The notes below the pieces were generated by a model. That model did no database searches. It saw only the letters and a list, made by a program, of their open reading frames with translations, and was not told the origin of the DNA. From positions 434,001 through 498,000 of the forward strand of contig NZ_LIUF01000003.1 in assembly GCF_001280425.1 (NCBI RefSeq): a DNA stretch of 64,000 bases. The letters run 5' to 3'. The position numbers and the translations under genes were made by a program. Position 1 is the first letter of the stretch. Each line of letters begins with the position of its first letter. This DNA is from Haloarcula rubripromontorii (GTDB taxonomy: Archaea; Halobacteriota; Halobacteria; Halobacteriales; Haloarculaceae). Shown here in pieces: positions 26,385-34,668 of the stretch.

Positions 26385-28073
26385 TCAGCAACTCGTCCGG
26401 TTCCCGCTGGGCCGAACGAGATACACAGAGTCGAGGCCGCGCGTGTCATAGACTACGTCGTTCTCGTAACGCCACTCCTCTAGCGCCGCGGGCGTGGTTT
26501 TCTCACTTCCTGCCGGGAACAGGTGTGCCCCGGTCGTCCCCCACGACGCCCGCGATAGCGTCGGGCAGTTGGGTTTCGCACCACCACCGAGCCACCGGGC
26601 AGTCGGCTGGTACGTTCCGTTGATCGCGCCCGGATAGTACAGGTCGACAATATTGGTGAACGGGTGGTCGGACGCCCACTGCTCGTCGACGTGGTCCGCA
26701 GTAAACGTCGCGGCCGCGAACTGCGATTCGGTCGCTCCGGTCGGGAACGCCAGCGTATCGAGATTGACGAACGCGATGGGCATCGTCGCAACCGCAGCAA
26801 CCACGACAATGATCGTCAAAACGGTTGCGAGGCGATGACTGTGCGTCCGTACCGTTCCAAGCCCGCCGTCTGGCGACGGCGACCCCTGATAGGCGACCGA
26901 CGCGACGCCGATGCCAGCGAGTACGAACAGGGGGAGATGGACAAAGGTCTGTCCGCGAAGCGCCGTCCCGTAGTACTCCGGCGTCAGCGAAGCGGTCAGC
27001 GAAAAGTACACGATGACGATTGGCGCCAGCAGCAACGCCAGCACGACCGGGCCGATCAGTCGACGGTCACGGCTCGCACGCGGGAGGCCGACGACCGCAA
27101 ACACCACCGGAACAGCGAAGGCCGCGACCAGTACCAGGAGGCCAGTCGGCGTGGTCTGTGTCCCGGGGAACACGGTCTGTACCGCGTTCGCACCGAGGGT
27201 CAGGAACCAGAGCCCGACCGCGCCGCCGATGGTCACCCGCTGGAGGCGAGCGCTCGTCCGCTGGAACCAGACCAGCGTCGCTACCAGCACGACAACCCAG
27301 GCAAGGAACAGGCCCGGATACGCGCTGACGCGGTCGACGTACGGGACCTCCAGAAGCGAGCGTTCTGCGATCCGATAGTACCCCCACATGTACACCCAGA
27401 AGCCCGCGACGACAGCGAGGGCAGTAACGGCGTCACGGCGGGTCGGAATCCGGGCAAGATGGGCGGCTAACACCCCCGTCAGCACCAGCGCAGCGATGAG
27501 TGAGCTGAACGTATGCAAAAGCGGGAAGGCAGCGAACAGGACGACTACAACTGCCCCCCATCGACGCCGGTATCGCTCCGTCTTGAGCAACCGATGGACG
27601 GCAATCGCAAACAGCGGAAGCAAGAGGAACGCCAGCGCCTCCTCGTCGGTCTGTCCGGTCCGTCGGAGATAGATGCCCTCCACCGCGAGCCCCATCCCCA
27701 CCACACCCATCGCCAGCGTCGTCCGCGAGTGACGCCAGCGACTCGACTGCGCGAGGCGTTTGGCTAGCGCCATCGCTGTCAGGCAGGACGCCCCGCCGGT
27801 GACCGCGACGACCGGCTGGGCGATGTACAGCGGTCGTTCACCGGTTAGCGAACCGACGACCGTCAGCACAGCAGTAAACACGATGTTGTCCGCGCGGAAG
27901 CGTGTGAGCGGAAACGTCCCCGTCCGAAGCGTGTCCCTCGCCAGAGCGACGTAGCCGAATCCGTCTAGCGTCGAGGGCAGCGGTGTCCAGTGGAGCGTCG
28001 TCAGTCGGGCCGCGACTGCCACGGCCAGCACAGCCACGATGAGCAGCACCCGCCCCGTCCGGCCGTCACTCAT
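26385..28073 (-). CDS. Polytopic membrane protein, GT-C glycosyltransferase-like
   Basis: 562 residues with about 11-12 membrane helices. The first extracytoplasmic loop has LDGFGYVALARDTLRTGTFP, containing the acidic residue placement of GT-C enzymes (ArnT/PMT/oligosaccharyltransferase type). A 110-residue C-terminal extracellular domain (HVDEQWASDHPFTNIVDLYY) follows the last helix. GT-C enzymes transfer lipid-linked sugars to proteins or lipids on the outer face. The assignment rests on topology and this motif only. It lies 74 nt upstream of the ABC ATPase on the same strand. Confidence 0.6.
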   Translation of the reverse strand: MSDGRTGRVLLIVAVLAVAVAARLTTLHWTPLPSTLDGFGYVALARDTLRTGTFPLTRFRADNIVFTAVLTVVGSLTGERPLYIAQPVVAVTGGASCLTAMALAKRLAQSSRWRHSRTTLAMGVVGMGLAVEGIYLRRTGQTDEEALAFLLLPLFAIAVHRLLKTERYRRRWGAVVVVLFAAFPLLHTFSSLIAALVLTGVLAAHLARIPTRRDAVTALAVVAGFWVYMWGYYRIAERSLLEVPYVDRVSAYPGLFLAWVVVLVATLVWFQRTSARLQRVTIGGAVGLWFLTLGANAVQTVFPGTQTTPTGLLVLVAAFAVPVVFAVVGLPRASRDRRLIGPVVLALLLAPIVIVYFSLTASLTPEYYGTALRGQTFVHLPLFVLAGIGVASVAYQGSPSPDGGLGTVRTHSHRLATVLTIIVVVAAVATMPIAFVNLDTLAFPTGATESQFAAATFTADHVDEQWASDHPFTNIVDLYYPGAINGTYQPTARWLGGGAKPNCPTLSRASWGTTGAHLFPAGSEKTTPAALEEWRYENDVVYDTRGLDSVYLVRPSGNRTSC

Positions 28074-28242
28074 TGGCGGGTCCTACAGCGGGTGGGTGTA
28101 AGATAGTTACCGCATTCCGACGGCCACCGTTACAGCCACTGAGCCGGAGATAGCTACCGCTAGCCCCCGCCAGAACCTCGCTCGACGCGGCAAACACCCC
28201 TCCGAGGCGTCAGAGAAGGTGACTGGAGAGACGACCAGCGGG

Positions 28243-30402
28243 TTATGAGTCCCCGTTCGATTTGAACTCGCGGGCGCGCTCGACGGCTGCCTCCGCGCGC
28301 GCTGGATCAACCGACGTCGGTGCAAACGCTGCCGTCTCGAAGGCTTCGACTACCGCTTCGAGATCTGCCATCCGTTCCGCCGGAACACCGTGCTCCTGGC
28401 TCTGCCGAAGGAGTTCCCAGTGTGTAACCCCTTCGTCAAGCCCGTTTTGCACCGCTAGCGCATCGTGGACAGCAGTGTACGCGGCCATCGCCGCGGCGTC
28501 GTAGTTTCCGCTGTCGAGATGCGTCTCGACACGGTCCTCGAACGTCGGCGTCGTCGCATCCAGTTGAGTCGCCGTCTGCTCGGATCCAGTCGCCGATACC
28601 TCAGTTGCCTCCGCTGGCACAGTCGAGTCCGTCTCCCGGGATTGGCGAACCCGTGACGCGATAAACCAAGCTGCGACGACAACTGCAAGCGCCGCCCCGC
28701 CGCCGAGGACGGGCAGCCAACTGTATCCGATGATCCCGTTTCCGAAAGTGGTTGCTGGGTTCTCGTCAGAGCCGAGCAGTATCGCCACTAGAGTATCGAT
28801 AAGCAGATCGCTGTCCGAGTCGGAGCCGACAGGTGGGTCGCCGGCACCTGACCCAGCCGCCAGCGTTGCCGTTGCAGTCGCGTTACCGAGGTTCGATCTC
28901 GGCTCGTCAAACGTGGCGAGAACAGTAACTGAGTCGTTGTTCGGCGGATTTTCGAGAACGGTCCGGAACGAACCGGTCCGGTTCGTCACGACTCGCTGTG
29001 TTTCGTCAGCACCGGTCTGCAGGCGTACCGGGCGACCCGCCACGGGGGCTCCAGCAGCGGTCCGGAGTTGCCCCCTGACGAGGATCCCATCAGCCGCTCG
29101 TGTTGCACTCACTGAGAGGGCCGTTTGAGTCTCGACGACGACAACAGAGGCTTCCGACTGAACGCCTGCAATCGCTCGGTTCTCATACGGAATCCGGGCG
29201 ATAACCTGCCGATCGCCGTCGTTTATCGACGCCGGGAACCGGATCGTTTCTGTGGCGGTGCCGTTCGGTCCGGTTGTCGTCCGGGCAACGACGGTCCCGC
29301 CAATAGCGAATTCGACCGGGACCGTATCGACACCGGTCGACTCGACGCGCACGGACGCCGTCGCGTTGAGTCGGTCATCGTATCCCACCGTATCCGGCGC
29401 AACTTCGCTCGTCACGTCGGGCGTCACCTGTTGTACGTCAATCGTGAACGTGGCGTTGTCGGACAGGTACACCGAGTCAGCGTCCGGAACGTACTCGATA
29501 GAGATGGGTTGTGACCCGAGCCTGGCTGAGCGTGGCTGGTACCGCGTTTCAAACACGCCGTCCGAGTCAGTCTGCACGGTCCGTGTCCGGTTCTCGATCC
29601 TGAGTTCGATTGCCTCGTCGGCGATGACCGAGCCGTTCTCAGTTTGTATCCGCCCGGAGACCGTTCCGGGGTCGCGAAAGGATGCAGTCGCGTCTATCGC
29701 CCGAACCGTGAGCGTCGTGCCGACGAGTGTCTCTTCACGGATCTCCGCCTGCGTTGCCGTGATGTTCTCTGTCGTCTCGGTAATCTCGCTCTGTCCTGAG
29801 GAGAGGTCGACAGAGGTGGCGTTCTCAATCTGTTCGAGGTTCTGGGTCAGTTCTTCGCTCCTGTCGCTAATGTTCGATGCTGTTCGCTCCATGGCGCGCG
29901 CGGTGATGCGGGCTTCACGTTCGTTACCGCGTTCGCGTGCTGTCTGATACGCTGCGTACTGTTGCCGATACCGCTGGACCTCGTCCGTGAGATTCCGCTG
30001 GTTCTCGCGTGCGGCCTCGAACTCCCTCGCAGCGGTATCGTCAGTATCCGACGAGGTGTCTCCGGCGACGTCGACGTACTGCTCCAGACGCTTGTCGTAG
30101 TCGTCGCCGAGGACCGACCGGGCCTGGTCGTACTGGTCGTTCGACAGCGCAATACTGCTGTTTTCCAGCCGTCCGCCCAACGTCTGTGCTAACCAGGCAG
30201 CCGTTTCGTCGCTGTACTCGCCGTCAGATACCGAATCCGGGTTTTCCTGTTGCGTCTTATTGTTGTCCGCTGGCGTCTCCACCTGACGGTCCAGAGCCGG
30301 ACCTCCGTCGTCGGGTTGCACTGCTGTCACCCCACCAACGCCCGCTGTAAGTCCTATGATTGCTAAGGTGACGAACACGGCCCACGACTGGCTCCGGAAC
30401 AC
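28243..30402 (-). CDS. Secreted/anchored protein with Ig-like domains and cytosolic DUF4129 domain
   Basis: 719 residues from a GTG start. A signal helix (WAVFVTLAIIGLTAGVGGV) is followed by an acidic coiled coil (residues 60-215), about four Ig-like domains (TVSGRIQTENGSVIADEAI, and APVAGRPVRLQTG), a membrane helix (WLPVLGGGAALAVVVAAWFI) and a C-terminal DUF4129 domain (AAMAAYTAVHDALAVQNGL then THWELLRQSQ). DUF4129 regularly sits with MoxR/DUF58/transglutaminase sets. It heads the minus-strand series, with a TATA box 22-29 nt before the GTG. A 170-bp gap without a convincing gene separates it from the GT-C-like gene. Confidence 0.82.
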   Translation of the reverse strand: MFRSQSWAVFVTLAIIGLTAGVGGVTAVQPDDGGPALDRQVETPADNNKTQQENPDSVSDGEYSDETAAWLAQTLGGRLENSSIALSNDQYDQARSVLGDDYDKRLEQYVDVAGDTSSDTDDTAAREFEAARENQRNLTDEVQRYRQQYAAYQTARERGNEREARITARAMERTASNISDRSEELTQNLEQIENATSVDLSSGQSEITETTENITATQAEIREETLVGTTLTVRAIDATASFRDPGTVSGRIQTENGSVIADEAIELRIENRTRTVQTDSDGVFETRYQPRSARLGSQPISIEYVPDADSVYLSDNATFTIDVQQVTPDVTSEVAPDTVGYDDRLNATASVRVESTGVDTVPVEFAIGGTVVARTTTGPNGTATETIRFPASINDGDRQVIARIPYENRAIAGVQSEASVVVVETQTALSVSATRAADGILVRGQLRTAAGAPVAGRPVRLQTGADETQRVVTNRTGSFRTVLENPPNNDSVTVLATFDEPRSNLGNATATATLAAGSGAGDPPVGSDSDSDLLIDTLVAILLGSDENPATTFGNGIIGYSWLPVLGGGAALAVVVAAWFIASRVRQSRETDSTVPAEATEVSATGSEQTATQLDATTPTFEDRVETHLDSGNYDAAAMAAYTAVHDALAVQNGLDEGVTHWELLRQSQEHGVPAERMADLEAVVEAFETAAFAPTSVDPARAEAAVERAREFKSNGDS

Positions 30403-30423
30403 ACCGAGTTATTCCGCTGGTTT

Positions 30424-30508
30424 GATAAAATGCGTTCGGTTGACTCACCGGAGGCAGTCCCAGTCGGGCACTGCGACAGAAAGCGAAGCAATCAGCTATT
30501 TTTTTACC
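30424..30508. promoter_or_regulatory. Divergent promoter pair
   Basis: On the minus strand ATTTTATC (30424-30431) lies 22-29 nt before the GTG at 30402. On the plus strand TATTTTTTTA (about 30497-30506) lies 25-34 nt before the ATG at 30531. Both spacings fit leaderless transcripts and link the DUF4129 and DUF1616 genes in one regulatory region. Confidence 0.55.
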
Positions 30509-30530
30509 GTGCCGACATGACTCACTGCCA

Positions 30531-31544
30531 ATGGCTGATACTCCGGCGTGGAAGCTACTCCTGCCGCGCCAACTCCGCCACCTTCCGGCCGATCTAGCAG
30601 GCGTTATCGGCGTGGTGATTCTGACGAACCTGGCTGCCCTCCTCCCGGTCGTCTCCGACACACCGATACGCATCGTCGCCGGACTCGGTTTTACCCTTTT
30701 CATTCCCGGCTATGCGTTCATTGCGGCGCTCTTCCCGGAGGCCGGAAGCGGCCCTACAGCTGGCGGTGAGAACGATACGGATCCACGAGCCGACGGAATC
30801 GACGGTATCGAACGGACCGCACTCTCATTCGGCCTCAGCATCGCGCTCGTTCCGCTGGTCGGTCTGGTGTTGAACTTCACGCCGTGGGGCATCCGCTTGC
30901 TTCCGATTCTCATCTCGCTCAGCGGACTGACGCTCGTGTTGACTGCTATCGCGGCTGTTCGCCGCTGGGCCTTGCCCGCTGACGAGCGGTTCCGCGTCCC
31001 GTACCGTGCGTGGCTCAGGGCCGGCCGTGACGAACTGTTCTCGCCAGCGTCGCGGACAGACGCGGTCCTGAACGTGCTATTGGTCTTTAGCATCCTGCTT
31101 GCGGCTGCCAGCGTCGGATACGCCATCACGGTGCCAAAAGACGGCGAGCGGTTCAGCGAGTTCTACCTGCTGACAGAGGAGGAAGACGGCGAACTCGTCG
31201 CTGACGGTTATCCGACGGAGTTTCGACAGGGGGAGGGTCGCTCGCTGGTTGTCGGTATCGGCAATCAGGAACACGAACGGACAGCGTACACCATTATCGC
31301 CGAGTTACAGCGTGTCGAGCGCGTCGGCAACGAGACGCAGGTCCGGGAGCGGTCGGAACTGCGGCGCTTCCAGCCGACGTTAGGTCACAACGAGACCTGG
31401 CAGCGCCAACACGAGGTGACTCCCATGATGACTGGCGACAGACTTCGGCTCCAGTACCTGCTGTACCGTGGCTCACCGCCTGAGACCGTGGGTCAGTCGA
31501 CCGCGTACCGCGAAGTCCATCTCTGGGTGAACGTAACCGGCTAA
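30531..31544 (+). CDS. DUF1616 domain membrane protein
   Basis: 337 residues. Four N-terminal helices, with the IRIVAGLGFTLFIPGYAFIA segment and GIERTALSFGLSIALVPLVG, are the DUF1616 hallmark. A fifth helix (VLNVLLVFSILLAAASVGYA) leads to an extracytoplasmic beta-sandwich (FYLLTEEEDGELVADGYPTE, then YTIIAELQRVE). In archaea DUF1616 proteins occur in surface-glycan neighbourhoods; the biochemical role is unknown. It is divergent from the DUF4129 gene. Confidence 0.85.
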   Translation: MADTPAWKLLLPRQLRHLPADLAGVIGVVILTNLAALLPVVSDTPIRIVAGLGFTLFIPGYAFIAALFPEAGSGPTAGGENDTDPRADGIDGIERTALSFGLSIALVPLVGLVLNFTPWGIRLLPILISLSGLTLVLTAIAAVRRWALPADERFRVPYRAWLRAGRDELFSPASRTDAVLNVLLVFSILLAAASVGYAITVPKDGERFSEFYLLTEEEDGELVADGYPTEFRQGEGRSLVVGIGNQEHERTAYTIIAELQRVERVGNETQVRERSELRRFQPTLGHNETWQRQHEVTPMMTGDRLRLQYLLYRGSPPETVGQSTAYREVHLWVNVTG

Positions 31545-31626
31545 CCCGTGTTCTCGTAGAGCGTAGAGCTAGCCCATATCGAGGCTGTCGAACGCCTGCC
31601 GCTTGAACACCGAACCCGGCGAACAG

Positions 31627-31636
31627 CTTTTATTTT
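31627..31636 (+). promoter_or_regulatory. TATA box deciding a GTG start
   Basis: CTTTTATTTT lies inside the longest frame of the next gene and 21-30 nt before GTG 31657. The frame's first 18 codons therefore lie upstream of or within the promoter, favouring the GTG. Confidence 0.45.
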
Positions 31637-31656
31637 CCCGGACCATTCGCTTCACG

Positions 31657-32190
31657 GTGTACCCCGCAGGCCACTTCCTCCTTGCAGCCGTCCCGCTGAC
31701 AGTGTATACAGTGGCTCAGTGGCGTCGCCTCCCGTCTGGGCCGATGGTACTGCTCTTGCTTGTCGCGACGCAACTCCCGGACGTAATCGATAAGCCGCTC
31801 GCGTGGACGTTCGCTATCCTTCCAAGCGGGCGAATGCTGGCCCATTCGCTGGTCGTCTCGCTCCCACTCCTCACTGGTGTTGTGCTGCTGGCTGCACGCT
31901 GGGGGTATGTGCGGTACGCTGTGGTGTTTTCGGCCGGCTACCTCTCGCACATCGCCGGCGACTTCTATCCCATCCTGCGGCTCGGGACGGAGTACTACTT
32001 CTTCCCGAACCTGTTCTGGCCGCTGTTGGCGGCGAACCCGGATAGAACGCCGTCGTTTGCGGCGCATTCGCCTGACAGCCTGCTCTCGCTTGCTGTCCCT
32101 ATGGCCGTCTTCGGACTGGCAGTCAGCTACAGTCTCGTGACGCTGTACCGGAGAGACGACCGGTTCCCCGCTGGAGTGCCACCGCGGTAA
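31657..32190 (+). CDS. Membrane-bound metal-dependent hydrolase, YdjM/DUF457 family
   Basis: 177 residues from GTG 31657 (VYPAGHFLLAAVPLTVYTVA). Motifs of the family are the N-terminal GHFLLA, QLPDVIDKPL (metal-binding Asp pair), RMLAHSLVVSLPLL (His-Ser) and LSHIAGDFYPI (HxxxD). Five hydrophobic helices carry these polar residues. The ATG at 31603 would add 18 residues lacking family character. Function is unknown in archaea; the bacterial YdjM is a LexA-regulated inner membrane protein. Confidence 0.78.
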   Translation: MYPAGHFLLAAVPLTVYTVAQWRRLPSGPMVLLLLVATQLPDVIDKPLAWTFAILPSGRMLAHSLVVSLPLLTGVVLLAARWGYVRYAVVFSAGYLSHIAGDFYPILRLGTEYYFFPNLFWPLLAANPDRTPSFAAHSPDSLLSLAVPMAVFGLAVSYSLVTLYRRDDRFPAGVPPR

Positions 32191-32310
32191 CACTCTGTTC
32201 ACCGGTCGTCGGCTGCCAGAATAGTGGCTCTCCAGCGACGGTCGTCAAGTTGTCAGTCAGCGAGTGTCACTGCTGTTCCAACACCATGGCAGAAAAGTAC
32301 AGCGACCGTC

Positions 32311-32451
32311 TCAGGATGGGGCCACGGGTTCGATCGGTGCTTCGCCGCAGTTGACACAGATATACTCCTCGTCAACAGTGCGGACAACCGGTGAATTGCA
32401 CTTGATGCACTTGAGTTTCGCCGCACGAGATGGCTTTGCGTAATCCCCCAT
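32311..32451 (-). CDS. Small zinc-ribbon protein, 46 aa
   Basis: The frame from ATG 32451 begins MGDYAKPSRAAKLKCIKCNS and later has YICVNCGEAPIEP. Two CxxC knuckles 16 residues apart make a minimal zinc ribbon, as in haloarchaeal one-domain zinc-finger micro-proteins. AT-rich DNA (TATAAAATT-like on the minus-strand upstream side near 32490) could be the promoter. A regulatory or nucleic-acid-binding role is plausible but not shown. Confidence 0.75.
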   Translation of the reverse strand: MGDYAKPSRAAKLKCIKCNSPVVRTVDEEYICVNCGEAPIEPVAPS

Positions 32452-32638
32452 TGTGTGTACCTTACAAACTGATGTTATCTGTAAACTGATATAAAATTAC
32501 CCCTTACAGCAATATTGCATCAGCAACCGTCGATGACTGGCTATGAAACGACTCCGTGAAGCGGCCTCGATGTGGACACAACAGGCAGGCGGCCGTGCCA
32601 GAGAATAGGCAAAACCGCCGGTAAACTGTGGGAGTTCG

Positions 32639-34366
32639 TTACTCCCGACGTGCCAGGAATCCGGCACCTAGCAATGCTAGCACCGCGACAAGTACGGTGA
32701 AGCCAGGGCCGCTCGAACTCGTGGTTTCGGTCGAACCCTCGGTCCCAGCGGTTGCCGTGTCGTCGGGTTGCTGGGCACCACCACCTGCGGTCGTGGTCGT
32801 TTCCGTCTGCTCATCATCATCTTCTGTTTCGGTGCTGTCGTCGGTGGTAGTTTGGTCCTCGGTATCGGTCGTCGTTTCGTCCTCAGTGCCCTCACTGTCG
32901 GAGTTGTCGTCTCCGCTATCGCTATCATCACTCCCGTCGTCACCACCGCCACTGTTGTCGCCGTCGTCGCCACCGCCACTGTTGTCGCCGTCGTCTCCAC
33001 CGCCACTGTTGTCGCCGTCGTCTCCACCGCCACTGTTGTTATCGCCGTCGTCGCCACCACCACTGTTATCGCCGTCGTCGCCACCACCACTGTTATCGCC
33101 GTCGTCGCCACCACCACTGTTATCGCCGTCGTCGCCACCGTCGCCATCGGTTTCGTTCGACTGCGACAGTGTGACCGTCCCGGTGGCGGAGTTGATTTCG
33201 TTGGAGTCCTCGCCAACGGCGATGTGAACGTATGTGTAAGTCCCGTTTGGCCAGGAGTCCAGTGTTTCGACGGCGACAGTGGTATCGGAGCTACCGGACA
33301 CCGTCGTCGCCGAGGCATGCAACACGTCGTCACCGGTCGACTCTGGCGATGCTTCGGAGAGAACGAATCCGAACAGACCGACCAGTCCCGCCGACGGCAT
33401 CGCCCCCGCTGCCGTCGAGTCCCCGCCGGAGAGGGTGGCGTCATCATCGGTCGACGAGACGCCGTTGACTCCATCAAAGGAGTTCTCGACCGTGACCTGC
33501 TCTTCCGAGAAATTCTCATCGATGTCACCGGTCACGCGGACGGTGCTCGTTCGCTGTTGGAGTTCATCTTCGTCGAACAACAACACGGCGTGCGTGACAG
33601 AGTCATCGTCAAGTCCGGTCTCGATATCGAGCGATACGTTGTCACCAGCGGTGACATCGTTGGCGGTCGCATTGACTGTGGCTGGGCTTTCCTGAACCAG
33701 CGTCTGTTCGACGCCGACAACGGTCACGTTTCCATCGGCCGAAACGTTGTTGTCCGAAACGGAGAGACCCTGTCCGTCATCGACGGTGACCAGAATGAAG
33801 CCGTAAGCACCGCCCGAGTCAGGTGTGTACGAGGTTTCGAGCACACCGTTGTCATCTATCGAGCCGACCCCCTCGGCATCGTCTAGCAGTTCGACAGAAT
33901 TGGCGTTGGAGTCGTTCGTAAAGATGTCAGCTAGATCGGTTCTAACGCTGCCCTCACTAAACCCGGCCGCAGTTGGGTCCTCGGAGAGGCGGACAGCGAG
34001 CAGTTGCGCCTCGTCGCCGGCAAGTCCCGTGGTTCCAGCCCCTGTAGTTGATTCGAACGTGAGATCCACTGATTCGCCTGCCTGGTGAATCGTGTACTCC
34101 TCCCTGTTGAGGGGAACGTCACCGGTCTGGGCGGACTCAATGTTGATGTACGTCTGTGGAGCTGCTATCGCCGTGGGGCCGGTGGAGGATGTCCGAAGCG
34201 GGAGCAGTGACCGCTCCCAGACATCCACGTTTTCGGTCACTGCCGTCGTTTGTCCGTCATCCACTGGTGTTGCCGCCGCCGACGTTACCGACAGGGGAGC
34301 GGCTAACACCAGCAGCACTGTAATCGCACAAATTACAGCGTGCTTCCCGTTTGGTGTTTTATACAT
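32639..34366 (-). CDS. PGF-CTERM-anchored surface glycoprotein with acidic repeat
   Basis: 575 residues from the ATG at 34366 (MYKTPNGKHAVICAITVLLV), which gives a proper signal peptide; an upstream start at 34426 only buries it. A 380-residue beta-rich ectodomain (NVDVWERSLLPLRTSS) is rich in Asn-X-Ser/Thr sites. It is followed by a Gly/Asp/Asn/Ser repeat, an Asp/Glu/Thr-rich linker and the tail GPGFTVLVAVLALLGAGFLA-RRE. That tail is a PGF-CTERM signal, recognised by archaeosortase A, which removes it and attaches lipid. It is closely paralogous to the next gene. A TATA-like AATTATACC lies about 30 nt upstream. Confidence 0.88.
   Translation of the reverse strand: MYKTPNGKHAVICAITVLLVLAAPLSVTSAAATPVDDGQTTAVTENVDVWERSLLPLRTSSTGPTAIAAPQTYINIESAQTGDVPLNREEYTIHQAGESVDLTFESTTGAGTTGLAGDEAQLLAVRLSEDPTAAGFSEGSVRTDLADIFTNDSNANSVELLDDAEGVGSIDDNGVLETSYTPDSGGAYGFILVTVDDGQGLSVSDNNVSADGNVTVVGVEQTLVQESPATVNATANDVTAGDNVSLDIETGLDDDSVTHAVLLFDEDELQQRTSTVRVTGDIDENFSEEQVTVENSFDGVNGVSSTDDDATLSGGDSTAAGAMPSAGLVGLFGFVLSEASPESTGDDVLHASATTVSGSSDTTVAVETLDSWPNGTYTYVHIAVGEDSNEINSATGTVTLSQSNETDGDGGDDGDNSGGGDDGDNSGGGDDGDNSGGGDDGDNNSGGGDDGDNSGGGDDGDNSGGGDDGDNSGGGDDGSDDSDSGDDNSDSEGTEDETTTDTEDQTTTDDSTETEDDDEQTETTTTAGGGAQQPDDTATAGTEGSTETTSSSGPGFTVLVAVLALLGAGFLARRE
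32935..33140 (-). repeat. 27-bp tandem coding repeat (GGGDDGDNS units)
   Basis: Seven units of a nine-residue motif, one with an extra Asn codon, plus a degenerate eighth. At DNA level the units fall into two blocks that differ by synonymous bases: those nearer 32940 share GCCACTGTTGTCG and those nearer 33100 share CACCACTGTTATCG. This suggests two rounds of unit duplication. The stretch probably forms a hydrated acidic stalk. Confidence 0.9.
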
Positions 34367-34668
34367 TATTGAATTTTTTCGAAAGGGCGCGGTATAATTC
34401 TTATGCAGTGACATTCGACGATACACAGTGTCATATGATGGTTACAAGACACGTAGACGTCGTCCAAGGTTATCGTATGCGGACGCTGAATCGTGTCTTG
34501 GTACGTGTCTATTTGCATCGGTAGAGACTGCTAGAAGCTCGACTGTTCGACGCCAACTGACAGCGTACCTGTTCGCGGTATCAGATCGACACTATGTCGC
34601 CGTGGGACCGAACGTGGTCAGTAACGTTCGGTGACAGAATGTGTGCCTTGTTCGGCGTACCCGATCAG

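Noticed and set aside
26664..27470. 268-codon plus-strand frame opposite the GT-C-like gene
   Set aside because: Arg/Gln-rich antisense translation; the minus strand encodes a regular series of membrane helices.
28107..28242. Small minus-strand gene after the DUF4129 protein
   Set aside because: A hydrophobic stretch (GLAVAISGSVAVTVAVGMR) is readable, but the only ATG lies deep inside the DUF4129 gene and no good GTG follows its stop.
32935..33140. Regular short repeats that might suggest a CRISPR array
   Set aside because: The units are contiguous 27-bp coding repeats in frame with a surface protein, with no unique spacers.
32768..33886. 372-codon plus-strand frame opposite the PGF-CTERM protein
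   Set aside because: The repeated Val/Ala/Thr translation comes from the complementary strand of the acidic repeat; the minus-strand gene has a signal peptide and a sorting signal.
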